A DNA stretch of 64,000 nucleotides from Lithospermum erythrorhizon. Lineage: Eukaryota; Streptophyta; Magnoliopsida; Boraginales; Boraginaceae. The notes beneath the pieces are model-generated. The model worked only from the letters and a program-made list of their open reading frames with translations, ran no database searches and was not told the origin of the DNA. Made by a program: the position numbers and the translations under genes. The DNA lies in contig JADFUC010001925.1 of assembly GCA_019722365.1 (NCBI GenBank), forward strand, positions 124,001 through 188,000. The letters run 5' to 3'. The stretch's first letter is position 1; every line of letters starts with the position of its first letter. Positions 35,793 through 47,449 of the stretch are shown piece by piece.

Positions 35793-38700
35793 TCACCCAG
35801 CTCGCCCATCTCCTGAGATCCCCGTGTCACCACTTCGCTGCTCAGTTTGGGGCAGGTGATCAGTTGCTGAAAGTTGATTTGTTTGCACAACTGGGACTTC
35901 TGAGTTTTGTTGTTGCCTCGACCAATTTAGCCATCTTCTCCTCCACTTTAGAAATTCAAACAATATAGATGTCCCGCACATTGCACCTCCAAACCCAGCA
36001 AATGTGGCGAGAAGAACTGATAAAACAGCCTGCACATGAAGCTGAAGGACCACCCAATTGAACCCATTTTATTGAAAATAGAAAAGGGAGATGATCTATT
36101 ACATGCAAACGAAGTGGCAAACTTGCGACTATGAGAATATCTCATAGTAACTAAAAATATATAGTGGTTTACTGGAAACATTTCCCAAGCTACATTGAGA
36201 CAAGATTTCATTGAGTAGTAAATTTTAGATATGTAATAGATATATAAACAAAATAACATGTAGGTGGATGTGGCTAAATATCATTCAAAATCCTTTGTGG
36301 ATCTCAATGTATCAAGAAATTTCAAAGAGAATGAGTAGAACACAATCATGACTTACCAGCAAGTAAAAAATATGGGCAAACAGAACGACCAATACAAACT
36401 GAACAGTTGCATAAATCCACGCGTATCTTCTCTTCACTGTGTATTAAAAAAGCAAAAGGATTTAGAATTGATGAAAAATATTGAATTGTGATCACCGTGT
36501 CTAAATACAGGAAACTAAAACAGATACCCATAGTCGTCGATGTCATAGAAGCAAGAAGACCTAATATGCAGGAAAAAGGAAGAGAGATTGCAATTGCACC
36601 AGAACCCATTTTCGAGACCTGCATCAGCATAAGACTATTAGCATCACCAAAATGTTACAAATGGGATAGTAGGGGATAATACTAACCAGAAGTTGCTCCA
36701 GAAAACAGAAGTAACCAAGCATGCTGACTATCACCAAAACGGGAACATCCTGCCATACCCTGTAGTATTTCATAAGATCGTTCATCATCAAAATAAATCA
36801 TAACACCAAAGACAGATAACAGATTCAAACAGTATCATTAGACAAACTGATAAAATCACAATCTTAAACGAGGTACACTCTAAACTAAATACTTAAATAA
36901 TCACTCAGATACAGCAATCAAATTTTTTTAGAACATTCAAGCAGATACGATTAACTTGCCTGTATTGAGGAACTTCAACAGTTTGGCTCCCACCCTCACT
37001 GTTCTGGACTTGTTGAATTCGCAAAAGAGTGACAGGTAAGTTGAGGACCTCTTCCTTGCAAACTTCACAAGTCTTGTTCCCTTTAATGCTAAACCATTTA
37101 ATGGCACATTCTTGGTGGGCCAGCGCAAGTTCCCCTTTACAATTGCATTCCATCTTCAGAGTGTCTGAACCCTCCCCCAGTTCTACCATGCAGATTCTGC
37201 AAACAGCTTCTTCTTGAGCTATGTCTTCTGCATCAACCTCGCTTTCATCTGCATGAAACAACTAGATAAGTATAGCTACCTTCTCATAAGAAGTATAACA
37301 AAGTCTCTTGTGGTAACTGAAGTTTATCACAATTGCTTCTTCCCATGAATGAAATAGGACATTTCTATGCTGTTAAAGTTTAAAATCAACAATTGACGTA
37401 AGGCCTATTTTCAGCAGACACACGCATAGCAACATCCGGAAACAGTGTTTACAAGTCATAATTATATATTTCAACTACAGTTGGGAATTGGGATATAAAC
37501 AATAACTCATTTTTCAATTTCATTCTTCCACTATAAGATGGTATTTAAAATGTTCAACTATCTCTTTATGAGGCAACTCTATACAAAAATCTAACAGATT
37601 ATCTGGATTGACTCTCAGAAAGGTCAACATATACTACACTAAAAATTCAGTCACAAACACACAGAATGACTAAGGATTCATATATGATAATCATCTGCAT
37701 CAGCTTTTGGGCTTGCTTTTAATGATGCATCATTTTTTTCTGTTCTTCGAGGAGTTGCAGGAATAACACGAAAGACACCTCCTATATAATATGTCTGTCC
37801 ACTGGCATCTTTGATTAAGTCAGGCACTGAGAACGATCGATGCATTGTCTGCTTGACTCCTCTCTGTGAAGGAGATCACAAACTTAAGAGATACCATCAA
37901 AACAGCATTTATGGTTAAAATGATCGGTACCTACAACATAATTGTTTGAGCTGCTTATGTTCCCTCCACGTACTGAGTCAGGGTTTGAGTGTGCAATGGG
38001 TGTTCCTGGAAGAGAAGAAGTTCTGCTCATCTTGGAGGGAAACAACTTTGAAAGAGAGAACGTCCTTGTAATTGTATTCTTTTCACGTGTAGCTGGAGAA
38101 CCTCCAAGAGCTTGCACATCAGCCTTTTCGATATCTGACGATCTATTCAAAAACTTGAAGCTTAACTTAGGAAGTAGACTCTTCATTGATTTTCCCCTAG
38201 AAGAAGATGTCCCAGGGGATCCATGGATAGGGCTAGGCTGTGGAGAAAAATTTACCCTTTTGGGTGTCGGCGATGGGGGTATGTTAATTCTCACAAAATC
38301 CTCACTAGGGACTTCATTCATTGATTTGGGTACCTCCAAGATCATATTTTTTCCACCGTGATGATGACTACTCGATGATTCCTCTATTATTTCACTTGAT
38401 TCTTCAACCTAAGAAAGAGTGATGCATTAAAAAAGAAAACTATGAATTCGAACACTAATGGAATTACAATGTTAATACGGAGTATGTAATAACAGCTAGT
38501 TTAACTATGAGGGTGTTTGGCTAAGCTTTTTTTTTTGTCAAAATCAACTTATAAGTTGATTTTGACAAAATGATGTGTTTGGCAAAAGATTTAGCGCCCA
38601 ACTTATAAGTTGCAAATCAACTTATAAGTTGTTTTAAAAAAAGTTCCAATTCTCAATTTTTTTAACAACTTATTTTAGTAGTTGACCAAGCAAATTACTT

Positions 38701-41700
38701 GATTACCCTCACAATTCTTCATTAGACACATCACCATTCTTAATTAGATATTTTTTTAATTAAAAGTTCTTAATGTATTTGTTCTTCACGAAAGGAAAAT
38801 ACAATTTATACTATTATTAATATCATAAATGTTACTCCTCCGCTCCCTTTTAGCTTGTCTTTTCTAATATATGTATTGTATGAAATTAAAAAATAGTCAA
38901 AATTACATTAAAAATGTAGAATGACAATTAATTGAAACTATATCATCGGGTTGGTTGATAATTTAATAAGAAAAGTAGACAAAAAATATATATTGAAAAT
39001 GAGAATTATAGTTTTCATTAAAACGCACTAAATAAAAATTGGTCTGTAGACTCTAGACAACTAAAAAGGAATGAATATATTTAGTCATAAAATATTAATT
39101 TTAGTTACAATTATTTTATTATTTTAAATATTAAATTATTAATTTATTTATATAATAAAGATAAAAAAAGTGTTATATTAAATGTAATGTCCTTTATAAG
39201 GCTGTGTCCTGAGGAATTATTATTATCCAAACTAGGGCTTCGAATGGGTCGGTTCGGTTCGGTTGGCATTTGAACCAACCGACCGTCGGTTCGGACAGAT
39301 TGAACCGAAACCGCTCTAATTCGACAACTGGTTCACCTGGGTTTGCCCGTTCGTTATTTGCCCGTCGAAATTCGTTATTTCTGCTCTGCCTTGCTATTTC
39401 CGGTTTTTATATATATATATATATAATATTTTAATTTTTTTAATTGTAATTAATCGGTTCGTTCTGCTCCCGAACCGATCGGCTCGGAAACCCAAACCGA
39501 ACCGAAATTTTTCGGTTTTATTTTCGAACCGAACTGCCTCTAACCTGGGCTCTCCAATTTCTAAAGCATTTTCTGCCTTGCCTGATTTGTATTTTGTAGA
39601 AGTCCTAACCCAAGTTATAAAAAATCTATTATAAATTATATTAGCCAAACAAGTCAAACACTGACAACTTATGTTGCCTACGTATAAGTTAATTTGCAAC
39701 TTATAGATAACTTATAAGTAAATAAAAATAAGCTTAGCCAAACACCCCTCTAGTATTTCATGTTAGTAACAGTTTTTTTAGTGTTAATATCAGTTTGTTT
39801 CACAGCACTACAGCAAATTTATCTAAATAGTTACAACTTATAAAACAGGGGGCAAAGAAGGTGCGAAGTTGGATCAAGGGCGGTTTAAGAGACTAGCCAA
39901 GGATCCTACTCAACTTCGAAAATTTTGAAGTATACCATACAGCCTATAAGTTGTTTACACAAAAATACCGTAATTTGACACCCCTAATAATAAAAAAAAG
40001 AACATTAAAATTAGTTTATACTTGGCCCCTTTAAATATTAGTTCAAGCACCACTATCAAGGTGATTGCTTGTTCATTATTTCACACTAATCTCTCGTGGA
40101 AAAATTAAGTTCAACATCAATTCATGTACTCCCTCCATCCTTAAAATATCGCTCAATTCTTAATAATCCTGAATAGCCGAATTTTAAGTTTTGAACTATT
40201 TCAATATATTAGAGTAATACATTATTTTTGGCCGAGACTCCCCGAACTATGATTTAATTTTTACAAAATCACCGAACCATTTTAATTTTCTAGACACCCT
40301 CAGACTATAATCTTAACCCCGTACTATTTAATTGCCTGCAGACGCCCCCGATCGCCTACACCTAATTTTCACTATAATAGAATGTAGTCATTCATATATT
40401 ATCTTGGGACATATATCGAACATGTTATAAGAAAACGACTATTTGTTCATAACATTAGGCGCATAGTGACTAATTGAGGTGAACTACCACCCAAACCTTT
40501 CTTTCCCTTAAATTACCACCCCACCCCTACCCCCACCTTGCGCCCCCACCTCCCACTCCGCACCACTACCAAAAGCTCACCCCCAAATGATCCGGGCGAA
40601 TAGACCCCTACCCAGACCCCCCATCCCCCCGCCTCTAATTTGAGTAATCAAATAATACCTGTGAAGAAGAGTTTTCTACATAATCAATGCTAAAGATAGA
40701 CCGTAGAAGAATTGTAAATGCGTCAACACCTTAAGACTTTGGCATAATGTGAACCTTAAGACTTTGGCAGAGAAAGTCAATAACTGAGGAAGAAGTAACA
40801 GAACCCAATTCCGGCTCTGAACGGGCCAAAGTCAACCTTTGGCTTAATAGGTCAACGAAAGTTGGAGTCTTTAGTAAATTAAGATTGAATTATTCTTGTT
40901 TGAAGGCTGTAATGAAGAGTTTTGAGATGATAATGAAGATACTGAAAATGTTGTTGCTTTATCTACCATTTTGGACATGGTTTAAGGATTAATGAAACAT
41001 CAAAAATGGTTCGTTTCCTAAAACCTTGACGTATTTTGATTCTGGTTCAAGGTTTCTAATGCTCTTTGGGCTCATTCAACTTGACTGAATTCGCGAGTTG
41101 CAGGTCGCTGGAGTTTGAAGTCATGAGGTCATGGGGCTGCAAATTCGCTGGAGTTTGTGAGGTGGGGCTGGGGTGGAGGTAAGGGGTGGGCTAGGTGCGT
41201 TATATAAGCAAAGGTAATTTGTGATTTAATTATATAATATTATATGCTGAATGTTAGTATAAAATAGCTCATTTTACTCGTAGAATATGTGCATATTTCA
41301 ATATATATTTTAGTAATATAATAGCTCTACTATATATCAGAGGAAAAATAAAAGTGTAGGTCAGGGACAATTAAAATAATATTGTATTAGCCCTGATTAT
41401 GTGCAGATAAGTGACTAAAAAAATTAAAATACCACCACCGTATATAAATGATCAAATCGTGGGTCTCACCAAAAGCCTATAATATTATATGAAGCATCAA
41501 ACATATATCAATAGTTCAACCTACTTAACTATTAACATCATAATAATTTTGATTCAAATCAAAGTAGCATATTAATTAATACCTCTAAAGTTTGATACTT
41601 TTGACAATTGAAAAAACAATCTGGACAATCTCATAACACATATTTCACTCAATGAAAAGAGCTGAGCTTCAGCAAGAAACATCAATAAATACTGTTAAAT

Positions 41701-41882
41701 TGACAAGTAAAATAAACTAAACTAAACCACCATTTAATTATAATGAAACAAAACTAAATACTATTAATATACACACATTCATAATAATTAAAGGGATATT
41801 TATGCATTAAAAATACCTTTTGTAGAGGACAAAAATCAGTTGGGGTTTCTTTGTCTGAAGATTTGTCTTTGTCGGAATCCAT
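35793..41882 (-). CDS. RING-CH (MARCH-like) membrane E3 ubiquitin ligase
   Basis: Eight exons, written high to low: 41882-41817, 38408-37935, 37863-37717 (3' end uncertain), 37237-36960 (5' end uncertain; 37248 is the alternative), 36759-36687, 36618-36528, 36436-36357, 36029-35793. This model gives 481 residues. The N-terminal part is Ser/Pro-rich and basic, with [16 protein letters not shown] and [12 protein letters not shown]. Then comes a C4HC3 RING-CH domain: CRIC, the pair [11 protein letters not shown], the HQEC ligand pair and CEVC. The second half has hydrophobic segments ([66 protein letters not shown]) followed by a basic RRRW run. Such proteins are membrane-bound ubiquitin ligases; the substrate is unknown. 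Exon 4 ends AG|GCAAGT, so the next intron is GC-AG. The exon 3 to 4 junction also lacks a GT donor. Intron 1 (3.4 kb) holds nested MITEs. Confidence 0.88.
36958..36959 (-). other. GC splice donor (GC-AG intron) in the RING-CH gene
   Basis: The exon ends CAATACAG and the intron begins GCAAGTTAAT. AG|GCAAGT is the standard consensus of the rare GC-AG class of U2 introns. The acceptor ACTACAG|GGTATGG restores the frame to give [12 protein letters not shown], the sequence conserved in this family. Confidence 0.8.
38833..39081. mobile_element. Stowaway-like MITE nested in the hAT-like element
   Basis: The left end TACTCCTCCGCTCCCTTTTA continues GCTTGTC. The right end, reverse complemented, gives TATTCATTCCTTTTTAGTTG and then TC. 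This is the TACTCC-type terminus of Stowaway MITEs beside TA. The interior, read on the minus strand, contains AAATTATCAACCAACC and TTTCAATTAATTG, shared with repeats at 4.3 and 60.5 kb. Confidence 0.6.
39233..39545. mobile_element. Second nested small element with GGTTCGGTTCGG ends
   Basis: The left part carries GGGTCGGTTCGGTTCGGTTG and the right part carries CCAAACCGAACCGAAA and TTCGAACCGAACTGCC, which are inverted relative to each other. Between them lies AT-rich sequence with a short TA run. Its GC-rich ends stand out from the AT-rich host element. Class uncertain. Confidence 0.5.
40126..40220. mobile_element. Short Stowaway-like MITE fragment
   Basis: It opens with TACTCCCTCCATCC, the standard Stowaway end, inside intron 1 of the RING-CH gene. 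The right end is uncertain. Confidence 0.35.
40221..41816. other. Rest of intron 1 of the RING-CH gene
   Basis: It includes a C-rich patch (40500-40640) and AT-rich DNA. No coding region supported. Confidence 0.4.
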
Positions 41883-43456
41883 TTTCTTGAATTTTAGTGT
41901 GCTGATCGGCTACTGTAACTGAAGAGGTGAACTCTTGTTAAAGGCATATAAGAGCCATGAATTTAGTGTGGAGAGAGTTTAGGGAGAAAGAAACTCAAGC
42001 TAAGGGTGTTCATGTCATCCGTAACCGTTCGAACTCGATAAAAAAACCAACTTAATAAAAATCGAAATACTTTAAAATTTATATTATTTTATAAGATGTG
42101 TAATTGATCGAGTTACTTGATTTATTAAAAAGTTTGAGAGAATAATAATTACTTAATTGATAAAATATTATTCTCATAACTTACTTGATACATGTTAGAG
42201 TCATGCAAGCAAGTAGTACAAAGTGCAAATAAAATAGCTTTATTTATGCCAATTTGTTTTAGGTTTGATAAATTGGGCGAAATAATGACAATTTGTTACA
42301 TCTATCAATTGATGGTGAGGAAGATTTGTAATCTTTTTCTCATGATTGGGCTTTTTTGGTGTAAGCATCCAATAACATGCACATATTAAGCCATTAAGGA
42401 CTTGATGAGAACTTATTTGACTAAAGATTACACCTTTAAATGTGACAAGAGTGTGATTTAGGGTGTAAATTAGGTTCTCATGCATGATATTAAGCACAAT
42501 GATTATGATATTGCCTAACAAAATAAGACCCTATTATTAATTGGATGCATAGACATAAGTAACCTTTGTAGTTAATATAATGCTTAAGAACCTAATCTAT
42601 AGGCTCTTATTTAGCGAGGTCTTAAAGTGCATTGTATGGATATACAATAGAATTTCATATTTATTCAAGTTTCAAATTTCACTTTAAAGTTTCATGGCCT
42701 AGAATCTAGTTTGATGTATATATATATAACTTGATATATTAAAGGAATGCCTTAATGGAGAAGTTGAAAGAAAGAGAAGGTTCAACTAGAAGCACATGGA
42801 TATCAAAATGCCACCTGAAACATTTGACAACAGATTAAAGTGGAGTAAAAGCAAATAATGATCATGGTTTCTGGTGGGAAAGGGAAAAAAGAATGTGGTG
42901 TTAGGTGAAATAACTGACGAATGAAGAACTTTCGGAGATAAAACAAAGGTTAGTGCAAGTTCTGTCAACAATTGCCAATTATAAAATTGATTCTCATACC
43001 ATCTTCATTTCCTCGACATATAGCTTAAACATTTGACGTCTAACCCCCCTTTTCATTTATAAATACTTGATGTTCTCGTCGTTTGTGGTGCAACTTTGAA
43101 CGCAAATAACTTCATAAATATATTACTGAAAAAATTGGATGAAAGACTTTGAAAGCTCGATCGAGCGTTGTGTTTTCTCCGGCCTTTATCTTAGTTCCTT
43201 AATGATAGAGTAATGGAACTATACAAGCATGGAGAAAAACCTTGCCATTATGGCTAATGCCTAATAAACTGTAAATACAGACAATGACAAACAGGCTTCT
43301 TCAGTAGTTGGAAGGAGCACGAGTCATTTTGGCCCTAGTTGTTATGAGTTACCCGAGTTTAGGCCCAGGAAATCCGAGAGAATGTAACAGCACACAATGA
43401 CAATGAAGACGAGAGAAACAAATTTACAGCATATATATAGCAGCTGGAACTGTATA
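41883..43456. other. Region between RING-CH promoter and LUL 3' end
   Basis: It contains the promoter side of the RING-CH gene and the 3' flank of the LUL gene. A few open frames below 95 codons show no domain. No gene supported. Confidence 0.45.
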
Positions 43457-46158
43457 TCACTCGCCGGTTGCGTTATTGTTGCTGTTGTTGACCTTGATCT
43501 CCAAAAGCCGCTCGACAGGCTGTCTGCATATCGGGCACCTGTTCGTTTGAAACCTCAAAACTCTTGCACACCCACTGCACATGCACTGCATCATACGGAA
43601 GAAAAGGTGAAAAACAATGTCATCATGTGATCAACTAAATATTTATTAATCCAAGAAGAAAATTATAATTTGAAATGCAGATATGGAATTATAATTTATG
43701 GCACCCATTAACTATCTTTCCACATATGAGTGGGCATCTCTTCTAAATTTTTCAGTAACATAAATATCCAGAGTGTTTATATCAGTTACGTGGCAGAACA
43801 AGTAAGAAAAAGAAAAAGAAAGAAATAAAGAGAGAAAAGTACCATATGTCGACAGGGAAGGACGGTGGTATCTCTTGGCTCGGAGAGGCATATTACACAT
43901 TCTTTTCCAGGATCATTCCCATCAAAGTCTTCATCTACTGAATTCCCAATCCCATATATCTCTTGCAACTCATATCTCATACCATTCACCCATAAGATTT
44001 GCTTCACCACCCTAATATGATAAGCACCTTTATCTTTCTCAAATACAGCTTGAGTTATTTGAGAGTTTGTCGATACTGTCTGCTGGTTACCAGTCCCTGA
44101 CGGATCATCATTATCTGGGGATGCCTCAGCTTTAACAGCCAAAGGATACACCCCTGTGTCACCGGCCTTCACTAATTGGGCCTCCTCAAACAATGACAGG
44201 TCTATCCCAGTTCCAGAGGGTTGTTTAAACTTCTGAGCTAGGCCTTTCTGAAATTGAACTGTCACTGGTGGAAGTATGGTCTCCTTCACAGGGGTAAGGG
44301 AACAATCTTCACCTTCTTTAGCAAAGAAAATGATGCTGATGCTGCATACAACAAGAACATAGAATGTCATTTCAAAAGAAATCAACTCCATGAACTGAAC
44401 AAAAAAAAAATTAGTGCTTAATTAGCATGAATAATACAGACTCGACCACTTCAAGAACTCTCAATCCTCTTGATAAGCTTGATGCTTCTATAGATATCGT
44501 ATTACACTATTATTGCTAACCTTTTCTCATAAACACTAACGTCAAGTTCATAAAAAAATGAAAATCATTTATATTATATTACAAGTAATCACAAAAAATT
44601 GAGCAGGTTGGTATGGCAAAAAATAAATGCATAGCCACAAAGGTAATTACAAAAGGAAAACTTTCAATTATGTCATGATCAGAAAATAGAACTGACTGAG
44701 CATAACATTATTCAAACCAAATTTCCAAGCCCTCCATACCAAAGAAGTCACACTCATTAAACTAGTGCCAGTTTGCTTAGTGAGAACTGAGGAAGTGATT
44801 TGTCCAGGCTTCCAAAGAATCCAAACACAGACACACACAAACAACCTAGTAAAATGATTTTCTGGGTAGATTATTCAGCAAACAATTTAGATCATATATC
44901 CTCATAAATAAACACAACAAAGGGTTCTATAAACAGAAAACATCATATATCAATAACAACATAAATTAATATATGCTCATAAATAACCTTCTATGAACTA
45001 AAAAATACGGAGTAACCCTTTTTTATAACTATCCCGCTATAGACTATAGTACTTCACCATAACAACTGAGTTCATAAACACAAAATATCATAACCAGCAT
45101 AAAGGCAAATTGTTATGCTCATAAATAACCTTCTATAAACTAAAAAAGAACCCCTTTCTTACAACTATCATAATCGATTATAGTACTTCACCACATAAAC
45201 ACAAAATATCATAACCATCTACAACATAAAGGCAAATTGTTAAGGTCATCAATAAATCTTCTATGAACTAAAAAAAGAACCCTTTTTTACAACTAATACA
45301 TACAAACAAATACCTTATTGAAACAGTTGCATCAAAAGTGAAGGAAACAAGGAACTTCAATTATTTCCCTCCCTAATAGATTACTGTACTCCACCACAAA
45401 AATTAAGTTCATAAACACAAAATATCATAACCATCTTCAACATAAAGGCAAATTATCAAGCTGAAAGCTATTAGCCTCATACATAAATCTTCTATAAACT
45501 AAAAAAAGAACATTTTTTAACAACTAATTCATGCAAACAATACCTTCATAATATAGTTAAATAGTAATGATGTCACAAAGTTGATTTGTATCAATGGGAG
45601 AAGCCTAGAAAGTCTCTTACTAGTGCCTGGATCAAACTCACCTCTCTTATGAAAGTTGGATTAAAAAGAAAAAAAAGAAATTTGACACGAAAAACGAAAA
45701 CATTAATTAAAATAAATACCTTCCAGAAACAGTAGCATCAAAAGTGAATGAAACCAGAAACTTCCCATCATTTTCCTCATCTGGGACAATAACCAAACTC
45801 TCTTTCTTGAGGTTAACATCATTCCTTATAGTGACAGCCTTTTGATGCTCAACATACGGAGCAGGTGGAGGCATCACATGCCCATAGGGGTACCTATGAG
45901 GTTGATCATATGGTCCAAACGGGATGGTCAACCCTGGAGGAGGCGGCGCCGTCGCGGAGTAGTAGCCGGGGTACTGGTAGTAGTGGTGGTGAGGCGGTGG
46001 AGCTACGGTGGGGTAAGGTGTTGCAGCTGCGAAGACGTAGCGGTTGGCGGTGATTTCGGGTTGAGGGGGGGTGGTGGGGGGGGGGTAGGGGGGTGGCGAC
46101 GGCTGCTACTTGACCTCCGACGAGGGTTGAGATTGGTGGTGCTGCCCATGTTCCCCAT
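43457..46158 (-). CDS. LOG2/LUL-type RING E3 ubiquitin ligase, apparent frameshift in exon 1
   Basis: Three exons, high to low: 46158-45720, 44341-43843, 43585-43457. The start MGNMGSTT has Gly at position 2, a likely N-myristoylation site. A Pro/Tyr-rich stretch follows, then the conserved N-terminal domain of this family ([63 protein letters not shown]), then [20 protein letters not shown], then a C-terminal RING ([44 protein letters not shown]). LOG2 and its relatives (LULs) are membrane-associated ubiquitin ligases; LOG2 works with GLUTAMINE DUMPER1 in amino-acid export. Expected length is about 355 residues. Exon 1 is off by one base: the ATG frame and the domain frame are joined only through poly-C tracts (poly-G in the plus strand) at 46065-46093, and the ATG frame stops shortly after. 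The paralogue is not resolved. Confidence 0.9.
44919..45560. repeat. Tandem repeat array in intron 1 of the LUL gene
   Basis: At least four diverged units are present. Each carries CATAAACACAAAATATCATA, then AACATAAAGGCAAATT, then a CTTCTATGAACTAAAAAA block and an AAAGAACCCTTTTTTACAAC block. Matching points lie near 44922, 45073, 45193 and 45408. The last spacing is longer because it contains a copy of coding sequence (45311-45370). Confidence 0.7.
45311..45370 (-). pseudogene. Relic copy of the 3' end of LUL exon 1 inside intron 1
   Basis: On the minus strand this segment translates as [13 protein letters not shown] followed by a GT donor, nearly the same as the true exon end at 45720-45785 ([16 protein letters not shown]). 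The match continues into the 3' flanking intron sequence, so it is a duplicated piece of genomic DNA. A TAA lies just upstream in the same frame and about one base is missing against the real exon, so inclusion would break the protein. Confidence 0.7.
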
Positions 46159-47449
46159 TTTTTAGTTGATCAAGAATGTTTTTTTTTTTGGGGAAAAAAT
46201 TAAAAAGGGAATTTTATATGTGGGGAATTTATGAAAAAGATTGGAATTTTATGGATTTAGAATGAAAATAAGAAGGTGGGTTTTGATGAAAAAGAAGAAA
46301 ATAGCATGATCACTTTTGAGTTATCAATTATCGATTAATTTTTTTTTTTTAAATATTTTTTTGTCGGAAAAAAATTGAATAAATTTTGAGTTTATGAAAA
46401 AGATTGAATTTTTATGGATTTAATATAAAAAGAAGAAGTGGGTTTTGATAAAAAAGAAGAAAATAAGAATAATAATAGCATGATCATTTTTGGTTTGATG
46501 AGGAGACAAGAATTTGGTTTTTTTTTTTTTGAAAGGAAAATTAATATATTGAGAATTTATGAAAAAGATGGAGTTTTTATGGATTTAAAGTAAAAAATAA
46601 GAAGGTGGGTTTTGATTGAAATGATGAAAATAATAGGATTATGATTTTTATGGTTGAATTAATTGGAAATAGTGGGGTTTGTTTTGTTGTTTATGGGGAA
46701 TTGCGAATGGTTTGTTTGACTGAGGTTAGATGTTGATATGAGAAAATGACAACACAGTGGAAGAAATGATGATGAGAATGAAAATTGTTAGTGTAATAAT
46801 TTGATGTGTTTACTGTTCGCTTTAGGACGAAGTGGGCTTGGAATATTATTACAGTGGTGGTGGGGTGCAGAAATGACTTTAAATATGAGTGCTTAGTATT
46901 TTGAGATTAATATATTTTGTTACAATTATTTTAAACATATGCTTAAGATGAAGCCAGAATTATTCTCAATGAATGTTACATATTTAATGGATAGAAATAG
47001 TGGTTGCAATCAAATGGATAAAATAAATTGCAACTTGAAATAGTATAATGTATAAAATATGTAACATTCATTGAGAATGCACTTTAAGATGAAGAAGTTT
47101 TGTTGGTTTCATTGATGAGGACCCTGTTGACTTTAGGATTTGAGAAATTTATAGTCAAGATTTTAAAAGACCAAAAACTCCAAATTAGACGCAACATTAA
47201 AATATTTTGTCTAACAAATGTGGAAAATTTCCAAGTACCTAGAATAACACGACTGATTCTTGAGTTTTGAAAAAAAATATAACATTTTTTTTCACCAAGT
47301 ATGAAGTTCTTGATACCTTTGTTCAAGTGTTTTGTTGCTACATCAGAAAATATAATCACATCTTCAGGTACTTTGAATATAAATTTCTTTGTGAAGTTGT
47401 AAATTTTCTAAAGATTCAATCATTTTTAATCATTTATATGCTAGAACAG
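46159..47449. other. LUL promoter side and intergenic DNA
   Basis: The AT-rich stretch upstream of LUL contains three partly repeated blocks with GAAAAAGATTGAATTTTTATGG and GAAGGTGGGTTTTGAT words (46220-46620), indicating a local tandem duplication. A perfect foldback lies at 46963-47077. No gene seen. Confidence 0.45.
46963..47077. repeat. Foldback element with 23-bp perfect inverted repeats
   Basis: TTCTCAATGAATGTTACATA and three more bases (46963-46985) recur exactly, inverted, at 47055-47077. The 69-bp loop has a further short inverted pair (GGTTGCAAT and ATTGCAAC). The size and shape fit a very small MITE or an RNA hairpin source. Confidence 0.7.

Larger units (their letters stand above)
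38509..39750. mobile_element. hAT-like MITE or non-autonomous element, host of nested insertions
   Basis: Terminal inverted repeats are obvious. The left end reads GAGGGTGTTTGGCTAAGCTT and the right end, reverse complemented, reads GAGGGGTGTTTGGCTAAGCT. Internal blocks AACTTATAAGTTG recur in inverted order near both ends. Such GTGTTTGGCTAAGCTTAT ends are common in plant non-autonomous hAT elements. I could not confirm an 8-bp target duplication. The element lies in intron 1 of the RING-CH gene and is itself interrupted by two further elements. Confidence 0.7.

Noticed and set aside
37690..37720. U12-type AT-AC intron at the RING-CH exon 3 donor
   Set aside because: The sequence ATGATTATC does not match the strict ATATCCTT donor, and the acceptor is a normal TGCAG or GAG without a U12 branch-site consensus; a GC-AG reading fits better.
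37942..38361. 139-codon plus-strand open frame
   Set aside because: Exact antisense shadow of exon 2 of the RING-CH gene, which is conserved in the minus-strand frame.
45842..46165. 107-codon plus-strand open frame, Arg/Gly/Val-rich
   Set aside because: Antisense shadow of the Pro-rich first exon of the LUL gene.
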